A stretch of DNA of 61,481 bases, from contig NZ_VINQ01000002.1 of the NCBI RefSeq assembly GCF_008369105.1, positions 1-61,481 on the forward strand. The letters run 5' to 3'. The notes under the pieces were generated by a model that was not told where the DNA came from, searched no databases, and saw only the letters and a program-made list of their open reading frames with translations. The stretch's first letter is position 1. Each line of letters starts with the position of its first letter. The position numbers were made by a program, and so were the translations under genes. Source of the stretch: Aquicoccus porphyridii (GTDB lineage: Bacteria; Pseudomonadota; Alphaproteobacteria; Rhodobacterales; Rhodobacteraceae). This document shows positions 7,805-15,426 of the stretch, one piece after another.

Positions 7805-9178
7805 ATGCGCAATCACCTCCTGCCGATCTGCCTGCTGCTCGTGGGCTGCATGCCCGGTCCCGCGCCCGACGACACCGCCACCCGCGCGTCGCAGCCCGCG
7901 GCGATGTCCTCGCTGCCCCCGCTCAAGAGTTTCGCAACCCCCACCCCGGCCCGGCCCGAACGCTCCAACGCCGACATCGCGCGCGATTTCCTAGACCTGT
8001 CCTTCCGCCTTGAATCGGGCCGCGAACTGGCGGTCTTCACCCGGTTCGAAGAGCCGATCACCGTGCGCGTCACCGGCCGCCCGCCCGCAACCATGATGCC
8101 CGACCTCGCCGCGCTCATCCGCCGCCTGCAAGGCGAGGCCGGGATCGACATCTCGCTCACCAATGCCGCGCAGGCCAACATCACCATCGAGGCCCTGACC
8201 CGGCGCGAAATCCGCCGCAACCTGCCCCACGCGGCCTGTTTCGTGGTGCCGGGCATCACCGACATCTCCCAATACCGCCGCGCTCGCCGCAGCGCCCGCG
8301 CCAACTGGGCACTCCTGCGCAACCGCGAAAAACTGGCGATCTTCGTGCCCGGCGACGCCTCGCCGCAAGAGCTGCGCGATTGCCTGCACGAGGAACTGGC
8401 CCAGGCCATCGGCCCGCTCAATGATCTCTACCGTCTGCCCGATTCGGTGTTCAACGACGACAATATCCACGCCGTGCTGACCGGTTTCGACATGCTGATC
8501 CTGCGCGCCTATTACGCGCCCGAACTCGCCAACGGCATGACCCGCCAAGAGGTCGCGGCGCGCCTGCCCGCGATCCTCGCCCGGCTCAACCCCGGCGGTG
8601 CGGGCATCCCGGCGCGCGCGCCCGCCCGCACGCCGCGAAACTGGATCAACGCCATCGAGGCGGCCCTCGGCCCCGACAGCAGCCCAAGCGAACGCCAACG
8701 CGCCACGCGCCGTGCCCTCGGCATCGCCCAAAGCCTCGGCTGGCAGGACCACCGCCGCGCCTTCGTCCATTACGCCATGGGCCGGCTCATCGCCGCCACC
8801 GATCCCGACGCCGCGATGGGCCATTTCCAGGCCGCCGACCGCTTCTTTGCCGCAACACCCGGCGCCGGGCTGCACCGCGCCTTTGTCGCCAGCCAACTCG
8901 CCGCCCATGCCCTGAGCCGCGGCGACGGGCGCACCGCGCTCGCGCTGATCGAGCCCAACATCCCCGTCGCGTCCCGCTTCGAGAACGCCGCGCTCCTCTC
9001 GACGCTGATGCTGCTGCGCGCCGAGGCGCTCGAAATCACCAGCCGCGCCCCCGAGGCCGCCCAGGTGCGTCTGGACAGTCTGGGCTGGGCACGTTACGGA
9101 TTCGGCGCGGATTGGGCCGTGCGCGCCAAGCTGCGCGAGATCGGCGCGCTCAACCCGCTCAAAGGGAAACGCGGATAA
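7805..9178 (+). CDS. DUF2927 domain-containing lipoprotein
   Basis: 457 residues with a lipoprotein signal: hydrophobic LLPICLLLVG followed by the lipobox Cys (residue 15). The DUF2927 region, about residues 45-260, contains the family's recognisable block RDCLHEELAQAIGPLNDLYRLPD with conserved HEE, reminiscent of a metallopeptidase helix but function unproven. The C-terminal third is helical, TPR-like. ATG 7805 is preferred over the adjacent GTG 7802. It precedes a 56-residue membrane protein and a VWA protein on the same strand with gaps of 13 and 5 nt, so the three are probably one transcript. Confidence 0.85.
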   Translation: MRNHLLPICLLLVGCMPGPAPDDTATRASQPAAMSSLPPLKSFATPTPARPERSNADIARDFLDLSFRLESGRELAVFTRFEEPITVRVTGRPPATMMPDLAALIRRLQGEAGIDISLTNAAQANITIEALTRREIRRNLPHAACFVVPGITDISQYRRARRSARANWALLRNREKLAIFVPGDASPQELRDCLHEELAQAIGPLNDLYRLPDSVFNDDNIHAVLTGFDMLILRAYYAPELANGMTRQEVAARLPAILARLNPGGAGIPARAPARTPRNWINAIEAALGPDSSPSERQRATRRALGIAQSLGWQDHRRAFVHYAMGRLIAATDPDAAMGHFQAADRFFAATPGAGLHRAFVASQLAAHALSRGDGRTALALIEPNIPVASRFENAALLSTLMLLRAEALEITSRAPEAAQVRLDSLGWARYGFGADWAVRAKLREIGALNPLKGKRG

Positions 9179-9191
9179 GCGGGCACATCAC

Positions 9192-9362
9192 ATGATCGTC
9201 TTGATCGGGGCAGCCCTCGGGGTGGCATTCGGCATCTTTCAGGCCAAAAGGCGCGGCGGCACCGGGCTCGACATGGCCCAGCATGGCGCGGCCTACGGCA
9301 TCGCCTTCGCCATCGTGGCGCTGATCATCAATATCCTGATCGTCCGCACGATGACGGGTTAG
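9192..9362 (+). CDS. Small two-helix membrane protein (56 aa)
   Basis: Encodes 56 residues starting MIVLIGAALG and ending IVRTMTG. Two hydrophobic segments (1-17 and 37-52) flank a polar AKRRGGTGLDMAQHG loop. It sits 13 nt after the DUF2927 gene and 5 nt before the VWA gene, so it fills the spacing of an operon; codon usage matches its neighbours. I recall similar short proteins between these genes in Rhodobacteraceae, sometimes misnamed apolipoprotein acyltransferase. Function unknown; too short for that enzyme. Confidence 0.7.
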   Translation: MIVLIGAALGVAFGIFQAKRRGGTGLDMAQHGAAYGIAFAIVALIINILIVRTMTG

Positions 9363-9367
9363 ACGCG

Positions 9368-10552
9368 ATGTTCCTGCCGTTCTTCGATGCGTTGCGCAAA
9401 CACGGCGTCCCGGTCTCCCTGCGCGAACACCTCACCTTTCTCGAAGCGATGGGCCAGGGCCTCGTCACCTATGACATCGACGGGTTCTATTACCTCGCCC
9501 GCAGCACGCTGGTGAAGGACGAACGCAATCTCGACAAGTTCGACCGCGCCTTCGCCACCGCCTTCAAGGGGATCGAGGAGATTTCGCTCTCCGACGTGCT
9601 CGAAGCGGTGGACATCCCCGGCGACTGGCTCGAAAAAATGGCCGAAAAGCATCTCAGCCCCGAAGAGATGGAAGAGATCAAGAGCCTCGGCGGGTTCGAC
9701 CAGCTGATGGAGACGCTGAAAAAGCGGCTCGAAGAACAGACCGACCGCCACCAGGGCGGCTCGAAATGGATCGGCACCGCGGGCACCTCGCCTTTCGGCG
9801 CCTATGGCTACAACCCCGAGGGCGTGCGCATCGGCCAGAAGGAAAGCCGCCACCAGCGCGCGGTCAAGGTCTGGGACAAGCGCGAGTTCCGCAACCTCGC
9901 CGACGATGTCGAACTCGGCACCCGCAACATCAAGGTCGCCCTGAAACGCCTGCGCCGCTGGGCCCGCGACGGCGCCGAGGACGAGCTCGACCTCGACGGC
10001 ACGATCCGCGCCACCGCCGAACATGGCTATCTCGACGTGAAAACCCGCCCCGAGCGGCGCAACGCGGTCAAGGTGCTCCTGTTCCTTGACGTCGGCGGCA
10101 GCATGGACCCGCATATCAAGATGGTCGAAGAGCTGTTCTCGGCCGCCAAGACCGAGTTCAAGCATCTCGAATACTACTATTTCCACAACTGCCTCTACGA
10201 AGGCGTCTGGCGCGACAACCGCCGCCGCTGGGACGCGCAGACCCCGACATGGGACGTGCTGCACACCTACGGGCCGGATTACAAATGCATCTTCGTGGGC
10301 GACGCCAGCATGAGCCCCTACGAGATCGCCTATCCCGGCGGCGCCAACGAGCACTGGAACGCCGAATCCGGCCAGCTCTGGCTGCAACGCGCCCGCGAGC
10401 AATGGCCAGAACATCTCTGGATCAACCCGGTGCCCGAGAAATACTGGGGCTACACCCATTCGATCGGCATGATCCGCGAGATCTTCGAGCACCGCATGGT
10501 GCCGATGACCCTCAAGGGCATCGAAGAGGGCATGAAAGAGTTGTCGCGCTGA
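9368..10552 (+). CDS. VWA domain-containing protein, CoxE-like
   Basis: 394 residues. The C-terminal half is a von Willebrand factor A domain with a MIDAS-type DVGGSMD at 241-247. The first 230 residues are helical and charged, as in CoxE/YehP-like proteins that usually act with a MoxR AAA+ ATPase in cofactor or complex maturation. No moxR gene is adjacent, which is usual for this form in roseobacters. Starts 5 nt after the small membrane protein and probably shares its transcript. Target complex unknown. Confidence 0.85.
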   Translation: MFLPFFDALRKHGVPVSLREHLTFLEAMGQGLVTYDIDGFYYLARSTLVKDERNLDKFDRAFATAFKGIEEISLSDVLEAVDIPGDWLEKMAEKHLSPEEMEEIKSLGGFDQLMETLKKRLEEQTDRHQGGSKWIGTAGTSPFGAYGYNPEGVRIGQKESRHQRAVKVWDKREFRNLADDVELGTRNIKVALKRLRRWARDGAEDELDLDGTIRATAEHGYLDVKTRPERRNAVKVLLFLDVGGSMDPHIKMVEELFSAAKTEFKHLEYYYFHNCLYEGVWRDNRRRWDAQTPTWDVLHTYGPDYKCIFVGDASMSPYEIAYPGGANEHWNAESGQLWLQRAREQWPEHLWINPVPEKYWGYTHSIGMIREIFEHRMVPMTLKGIEEGMKELSR

Positions 10553-10616
10553 GGTCGGCCTGATCCAGTTGTGTGCTGCGCACGCAGTTTGTGTTCCGTT
10601 CGGGCCACGGGAGGCC

Positions 10617-10635
10617 CTGGGGGTTTCACCCCCAG
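10617..10635 (+). terminator. Hairpin, terminator-like without clear T tract
   Basis: CTGGGGGT and ACCCCCAG form a perfect 8-bp stem with a TTC loop 65 nt after the VWA stop. The following sequence (ACCCCCAGAGTATTTCTGG) has only a short T-run, so it is a weak intrinsic terminator or an mRNA end-protecting stem. Confidence 0.4.
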
Positions 10636-10641
10636 ACCCCC

Positions 10642-10666
10642 AGAGTATTTCTGGCAAGATGAAAGG
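10642..10666 (+). repeat. GAGTATTT-type dispersed repeat, copy A
   Basis: The 25-mer begins AGAGTATTTCTGGCAAG and ends ATGAAAGG. An inverted relative occurs at 13568-13590 (reads GAGTATTTTTCCCAAGAAAG on the minus strand). Both copies lie between convergent genes. I recall similar strings as common intergenic sequence in Rhodobacteraceae, which a genome-wide count would test. Confidence 0.5.
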
Positions 10667-10719
10667 GGTAGCGTGCGTTGCGTTAAGGTGTTTTCCGACG
10701 CGATACCATGTGGATCGGG

Positions 10720-10792
10720 CGGCAGCCGGATGACAGCCGGGCAGCAGCCGGGAGTCACCCCCTGCATCAACGCACAGAAACCCGTGTTAACC
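10720..10792 (+). repeat. Composite intergenic repeat, copy 1 (AGCCGG units - TCACCCC - TTAACC)
   Basis: Three CAGCCGG units (10722-10751) are followed by GTCACCCC (10754-10761) and, after 24 nt, GTTAACC (10786-10792). The first 43 nt differ from copy 2 at 26189 at only about five positions. It sits between convergent genes (VWA and the racemase-fold enzyme). No coding potential. Confidence 0.65.
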
Positions 10793-10803
10793 GCACCGAA
10801 CGC

Positions 10804-11541
10804 TTACTGGGCGAACAGTCGCCCGGGCCACCATCCGCGCGCATCGGTGCCCGCGAGTTTCAGCATGTGCCACAGGAAGGCAAGGTTCGATGAGATCACC
10901 GGAAGCCCCGTCTCGGCCTCGGCCCGCTCGATGATGCCAAAGCTGCGCAAGTTCGTGCAACTGACGAAGATCGCATCGCAATCCGTTGTTTTTGCGATAT
11001 TTTTTATGGCCTCAAGGGTCGAGGATTCGGCGATCCTCGCGACGGTGTAATCGTCTTCCTCGAGAAAGCTCTCTTGCCGCGCGACCGCGATTCCGGTGTC
11101 GTTCAGCGCCGCGATCATCGGTTCGTTGACGCTTTCGACATAGGGGGTAATCATGGCGATATTGTTTGATTTCAATGCCTTGAGGGCGGCAATGACGGAT
11201 GACATCGGGTTCGTGACCTGCGCCTCGGGATGGGCCTTGCGCACCAGGTCCGCCACCCGCTCCGGCCCGATCACCGTCGCCCCCGAGGTGCAGCCATAGC
11301 CGATCACCTCCAGCCCCCGCGGCAGGCGCTCGGCCGTCGCGGTCATGTGATTTTCCATGGATGCCAATGACTTGGGCGTCACATCGGGTTGCGCCGGAAT
11401 GCGCGAATGCAGCAGGCACAGATCGCGCCCGGCAAACAGCATCCGGGCTTCGTTCTCCAGCGATTCGTCGGTCGACAGCACGATCAGCCCGAACCGGCCT
11501 GCCCCGCCAAACCCTTGATCCAATTGATATTCCAGCGCCAT
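10804..11541 (-). CDS. Asp/Glu racemase superfamily protein (maleate isomerase / arylmalonate decarboxylase-like)
   Basis: 245 residues. Both catalytic-type cysteines of the superfamily are present: GYGC84TSG and VSC195TNLR. This pair and the NPMSSVIAALKAL block resemble maleate cis-trans isomerase and arylmalonate decarboxylase relatives more than MurI-type glutamate racemase. Substrate is therefore probably a small dicarboxylate or hydantoin-like acid, not assignable further. The gene is divergent from the cytochrome P450, with 111 nt between start codons. Confidence 0.75.
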   Translation of the reverse strand: MALEYQLDQGFGGAGRFGLIVLSTDESLENEARMLFAGRDLCLLHSRIPAQPDVTPKSLASMENHMTATAERLPRGLEVIGYGCTSGATVIGPERVADLVRKAHPEAQVTNPMSSVIAALKALKSNNIAMITPYVESVNEPMIAALNDTGIAVARQESFLEEDDYTVARIAESSTLEAIKNIAKTTDCDAIFVSCTNLRSFGIIERAEAETGLPVISSNLAFLWHMLKLAGTDARGWWPGRLFAQ

Positions 11542-11652
11542 GACTCACCTCCGCGCGCCACTGTCGCACGGCCCGGCACCCATGCCAAGACATCACGCTT
11601 GCCGTGGCCCCCGATCACCGGCACCATGGCCCCACCCGAGGAGATCAACCCC

Positions 11653-12816
11653 ATGTCAGACGCGCCCGTCACCCATATCGACCCTGCCGATTTCACCGCC
11701 GATCCCTACCCGGCACTGGCACGGATGCGGGCCGATGCGCCGGTCACGCATGTGCCCGAACTCGGAGCTACGCTCTTCACCCTGCGTGACGATATTTTCC
11801 AGCAAGAAAAACAGGTTGAGACCTTTTCTTCATGTCAACCCGAGGGCCTCATGACGCTCCTGATGGGCGAGAACATGATGCGCAAGGACGGCGAGGCCCA
11901 TGCCCGCGAGCGCAAGATCCTGTTTCCCGCGCTCAGCCCACGCACGGTCCGCGACACCTGGATGCCGCTCTTTCGCGCCAGAACGCAGGACATTCTCAAC
12001 ACCTTGAAACCAAAGGGGAAATGCGACCTTGTGCGGGACTATGCGATGCCGGTTTCGGCCGAGGCGCTCAAGCTCGTGACCGGCCTCACCAACATGCCGG
12101 CGGAGGAGCTTGACCGGGTGAGCCAAGGCATGATCGACGGCTGCGCCAACTACACCGGCGATCCCGAAATCGAGGCCAATTGCCACGACTGCACCGCTTC
12201 GATCGACCGCCATATCACCGAGATGATGCCGCATCTGCGCGCCCATCCCGACATGTCTGCGCTCTCGGTCCAGATGCAGGCCGGACTCGACGAACCCGCC
12301 ACCCGCGCCAATATCAAGCTCATCATCTCGGGCGGCCAGAACGAGCCGCGCGACGCCATCGCCGGGGCCGCATGGGCGCTCATCACGCACCCGGACCAAC
12401 ATGCGCTGATCCGGCAAGGCCGCGCCAGCTACGCACAGGCCTTCGCAGAATACGCGCGCTGGATCTCTCCCATCGGCATGTCGCCACGCCGGGTGGCGCG
12501 GCGTGACACAGTTTGCGGCGTGACGTTCGAGCCCGAGGACCGCGTGTTCTTCATGTTCTCATCGGCAGGTCATGATGAGCAACACTTTGACAACCCACAT
12601 ATTTTCGACATCACCCGCGACAACGGCCCGGCCATCCCCTTCGGGGCAGGCCCGCATTTCTGCGGAGGTGCCGCGGTCGCCCGCGCGCTGATTGCCGAGG
12701 TAGCCCTGCCCATGCTGTTTAACACCCTGCCCGGCCTGCACATCACGGGCGCCGTGCCGTTTTCGGGCTGGGCGTTTCGGGGGCCCACCGCCATGCCCGT
12801 CGCATGGGCAATCTGA
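11653..12816 (+). CDS. Cytochrome P450 with atypical I-helix
   Basis: 387 residues, the length of soluble class I bacterial P450s. Heme loop FGAGPHFCGG places the axial Cys at 337. The K-helix ExxR is E266-Y-A-R269. The I-helix reads SGGQNEPRDAI (226-236): the usual acid-alcohol pair (A/G-G-x-D/E-T-T) is absent, with Asn-Glu-Pro in its place. ATG 11653 was chosen over upstream frames because MSDAPVTHIDPADF is a typical P450 N-terminus. It needs a ferredoxin and reductase not encoded nearby. Substrate unknown; the divergent racemase-fold gene may be functionally linked. Confidence 0.85.
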   Translation: MSDAPVTHIDPADFTADPYPALARMRADAPVTHVPELGATLFTLRDDIFQQEKQVETFSSCQPEGLMTLLMGENMMRKDGEAHARERKILFPALSPRTVRDTWMPLFRARTQDILNTLKPKGKCDLVRDYAMPVSAEALKLVTGLTNMPAEELDRVSQGMIDGCANYTGDPEIEANCHDCTASIDRHITEMMPHLRAHPDMSALSVQMQAGLDEPATRANIKLIISGGQNEPRDAIAGAAWALITHPDQHALIRQGRASYAQAFAEYARWISPIGMSPRRVARRDTVCGVTFEPEDRVFFMFSSAGHDEQHFDNPHIFDITRDNGPAIPFGAGPHFCGGAAVARALIAEVALPMLFNTLPGLHITGAVPFSGWAFRGPTAMPVAWAI

Positions 12817-12855
12817 CCTCTTGCTCCGGGCCTTTCGCGCCCCCATATTCCATCC

Positions 12856-13539
12856 ATGCTGAAGTTCACGCCGATCCTGCTTGCCATCCTTTATGCCATC
12901 GGGATGTATCGCTTCTCGGTCTGGCGCACCACGCGCGAGCTTGATGCGAAATCGACCGAACTGGTCGATCCCACGCTCAAGCCGATGTTCGACCGCATGG
13001 CACAGGCGCTCGACCTGCCGCGTATCCGCGTGCATCTCTATGAAATCCAGCCCGTGAACGGCCTCGCCGCGCCGGACGGGCGGATCTTCATCACCCGTGG
13101 CTTTTACGAGAAGTACCGCGCCGGCGAGGTAACGGCAGAGGAACTGGCCTCGGTCATCGCGCACGAACTGGGCCACGTCGCGCTTGGCCATTCGCGGCGC
13201 CGGATGATCGACTTTTCCGGCCAGAACGCCATTCGCACGGCGCTTGCCATGGTGCTGTCGCGCTTCCTGCCCGGCATCGGCGTGTGGATCGCGAACGGGA
13301 TCACCACGCTTCTGGCGGCGGGCCTCTCGCGGTCGGATGAATACGAGGCCGATGAATATGCGGCCGCCTTGCTCACCAAGGCCGGGATCGGCACGACACC
13401 GCAAAAATCCCTGTTCGAGAAGCTGGAAAAGCTGACCCAGACCAACATGGGGGCCGCGCCCGCATGGCTGCTCTCGCATCCCAAGACGGCGCAGAGGATC
13501 GCGGCGATCGAGTCACTGGAAAACAAGTGGCGGGCCTGA
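12856..13539 (+). CDS. M48 family zinc metallopeptidase, membrane-anchored
   Basis: 227 residues. The zinc-binding HELGH is at 103-107 and the third-ligand helix SDEYEADEYA at about 160-169, both intact. An N-terminal hydrophobic segment (4-20) anchors it to the inner membrane, and residues 125-155 are hydrophobic as in HtpX/Oma1-like proteins, although it is shorter than HtpX (about 290). Probable role: membrane protein quality control. A convergent repeat-bearing spacer follows. Confidence 0.85.
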   Translation: MLKFTPILLAILYAIGMYRFSVWRTTRELDAKSTELVDPTLKPMFDRMAQALDLPRIRVHLYEIQPVNGLAAPDGRIFITRGFYEKYRAGEVTAEELASVIAHELGHVALGHSRRRMIDFSGQNAIRTALAMVLSRFLPGIGVWIANGITTLLAAGLSRSDEYEADEYAAALLTKAGIGTTPQKSLFEKLEKLTQTNMGAAPAWLLSHPKTAQRIAAIESLENKWRA

Positions 13540-13567
13540 GCCCCCTGCCACGGAGCCAGGAACCCTG

Positions 13568-13590
13568 CTCTTTCTTGGGAAAAATACTCA
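13568..13590 (-). repeat. GAGTATTT-type dispersed repeat, copy B
   Basis: On the minus strand this reads TGAGTATTTTTCCCAAGAAA, related to copy A at 10642-10666. It lies in the 103-nt convergent spacer between the M48 protease and PIN genes and could also serve as a transcript-end element. Confidence 0.45.
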
Positions 13591-13642
13591 AATCCGACCT
13601 TGCCATGCGCGCAACCCCGCGACTTGCGGCCACCCTTAAGCC

Positions 13643-14194
13643 TCAGTCCAACCGCCCGGCCACCGCCTTGCCCAACCTCGGCAATCGCGCCTTCTTCAAA
13701 AGCCCCCGCGCCGTCCAATCCTCGCCCGAAAGCCGCCGCGCCTCGGCGCGCACGCGCGCAACCACCGCTTCCACCCGCGCGGCATCCGCCTGCCAGAACC
13801 CCAGGAGAAACCCGTCCGGGTCGGCCCGGCTCAGCCCCTCCTCGGCGAGAATCCCGCGCGGGAAATCGCTCGCGTTCAGCGTCACGATCACATCCGCCGA
13901 TCCCGCCACCCCCGCCGCCAGCACATGAATATCGGCCGGGTCGGGCAGCCACAGCCGATCCTCCAGCGACGGCGGCCACTCGACCGACGCCCCCGGCCAT
14001 CTCGCCTCCAACAACGCCGCCTCGCCGCGCGCCTGCGCCTCGGCTTCGGGGCCAAGTTTCGCCGCTGCCCGCGCCCATTCCTCGAGAATGCGGTCCGACC
14101 AGAGCGGCGCATAGGCCCCGGTTTCGGCCACGCCCAGCAGAACCTCGCGCATGACCGTGGGAAAGATCACGCAGGTATCGAGAACCGCCCTCAC
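13643..14194 (-). CDS. PIN domain protein, RSP_2648-like
   Basis: 183 residues. The N-terminus MRAVLDTCVIFPTVMRE is a classic PIN fold start with the first catalytic Asp at residue 6, and DPADIHVLAAG plus VTLNASDFP supply further conserved acidic positions, so it should be an active metal-dependent RNase. It starts with GTG and overlaps the upstream methyltransferase by 4 nt (GTGA), so the two are translationally coupled. The partner is not an antitoxin; the pairing with an rRNA methyltransferase is conserved in Rhodobacteraceae (RSP_2648/RSP_2647 of Cereibacter sphaeroides). An RNA-processing role is more likely than a toxin role. Confidence 0.8.
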   Translation of the reverse strand: MRAVLDTCVIFPTVMREVLLGVAETGAYAPLWSDRILEEWARAAAKLGPEAEAQARGEAALLEARWPGASVEWPPSLEDRLWLPDPADIHVLAAGVAGSADVIVTLNASDFPRGILAEEGLSRADPDGFLLGFWQADAARVEAVVARVRAEARRLSGEDWTARGLLKKARLPRLGKAVAGRLD

Positions 14195-15387
14195 AGCCGG
14201 AAAAACAGCGCCTTGAGATACCCGCTTTCGGCCAGTTGCGGCAAAAGCGGATGATCCGGGCCCGCCTGCCCCGTGTGGATCAACTGCCCCTGTCGCCCGG
14301 CCCGCCCGATCCCCCGGATCGAGGCCGTGCGAAACCGCCCGAGATCGGCGGCATGCGAACAGGAACAGAGCCCCAGAAAGCCGCCCTCCGCCACCAGGGG
14401 CGCCGCCATGCGCGCGAGTTTCTCATAGGCGCGCAGCCCCGCATCGAGCGCCTGTTTCGACGGTGCAAAGGCGGGCGGGTCACAGATCACCACGTCGAAT
14501 TGCGCCCCCGCGCCCGCCAGCGCCTCCAGCACCTCGAACGCATCGCCCCGGCGCGTCTCGAAGCGATCCGATACGCCCATCGCCGCAGCACCCTCGCCCG
14601 CCAGAGCCAAGGCCGGGTCCGAGCCGTCCACCGCCAGCGCATGCTCCGCCCCCGCCGCGAGGCAGGCAAGGCCGAACCCCCCGACATGGGAAAACACGTC
14701 GAGAACCCGCGCGCCACCCGCCAGCCGGCCAGCAAAGGCGTGGTTCTCGCGCTGATCGAGAAACAGCCCGGTCTTCTGCCCGCCCACCAGGTCGGCCATG
14801 TAAACCGCGCCGTTCATCTCGACCGGCAACGGCCCCTGCGGCGCCACCCCGCGCAGAACCTCCTGCCCTTCGTCCAAACCCTCAAGCGCGCGCGCCCGGC
14901 CCGATGCGTTCTTGATCACCGTGCTCACACCCGTCACCGCCACCAGCGCCTCGACCATCGGCCCAAGCTGCGCCTCGGCCCATGCCGCGTTGGGCTGCAC
15001 CACCGCGACATCCCCGAACCGGTCGATCACCACGCCGGGCAACCCGTCGGCCTCGGCATGGATCAGTCGATAAAACGGCGTCCCGTAAAGCCGTTCGCGC
15101 AGCGCCAGCGCCCGCCCGATCCGCGCCGCAAACCACGCCTGATCGACCTGCGCGCCCGGATCACGGTCGAGCATCCGGCAGAAGATCTTCGAATCGGGAT
15201 TCACCGCCACCACCCCCAGGGCCGCGCGCTCCGCGTCCTCCAGAACCGCCAGGGACCCCGGCGCAATCGCCTTGGTGCGGCGATCGGTCACGACCTCGTT
15301 GGCAAAGACCCAAGGGCTACCGTGGCGCAGCTTGCGCGCATCGGTCTTGGGTTTGAGGCGGACAATGGGCAAAGGGGACAGCGTCAT
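14191..15387 (-). CDS. Class I SAM-dependent RNA methyltransferase, RSP_2647/RlmI-like
   Basis: 398 residues. Residues 5-75 form a PUA-like RNA-binding domain (VRLKPKTDARKLRHGSPWVF). The Rossmann methyltransferase part contains GLFLDQRENH, VLDVFSHVGGFGL (SAM loop), the catalytic motif CDPPAFAPSK and a C-terminal GLCSCSHAADL. This arrangement matches RlmI (23S rRNA m5C) and its relatives. It is the upstream gene of the PIN pair. Exact target nucleotide not determinable. Confidence 0.85.
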   Translation of the reverse strand: MTLSPLPIVRLKPKTDARKLRHGSPWVFANEVVTDRRTKAIAPGSLAVLEDAERAALGVVAVNPDSKIFCRMLDRDPGAQVDQAWFAARIGRALALRERLYGTPFYRLIHAEADGLPGVVIDRFGDVAVVQPNAAWAEAQLGPMVEALVAVTGVSTVIKNASGRARALEGLDEGQEVLRGVAPQGPLPVEMNGAVYMADLVGGQKTGLFLDQRENHAFAGRLAGGARVLDVFSHVGGFGLACLAAGAEHALAVDGSDPALALAGEGAAAMGVSDRFETRRGDAFEVLEALAGAGAQFDVVICDPPAFAPSKQALDAGLRAYEKLARMAAPLVAEGGFLGLCSCSHAADLGRFRTASIRGIGRAGRQGQLIHTGQAGPDHPLLPQLAESGYLKALFFRL

Positions 15388-15426
15388 GCCGTCCCCTTAC
15401 AGTCTCCGGTGATCCTTGGGAAGAGA

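Noticed and set aside
10804-11541. Calling the racemase-fold gene murI
   Set aside because: Sequence blocks around both cysteines fit maleate isomerase/AMDase-type relatives better, and the context is not cell wall.
13643-14194. PIN protein as VapC toxin
   Set aside because: No small DNA-binding antitoxin gene adjacent; it is coupled to an RNA methyltransferase.
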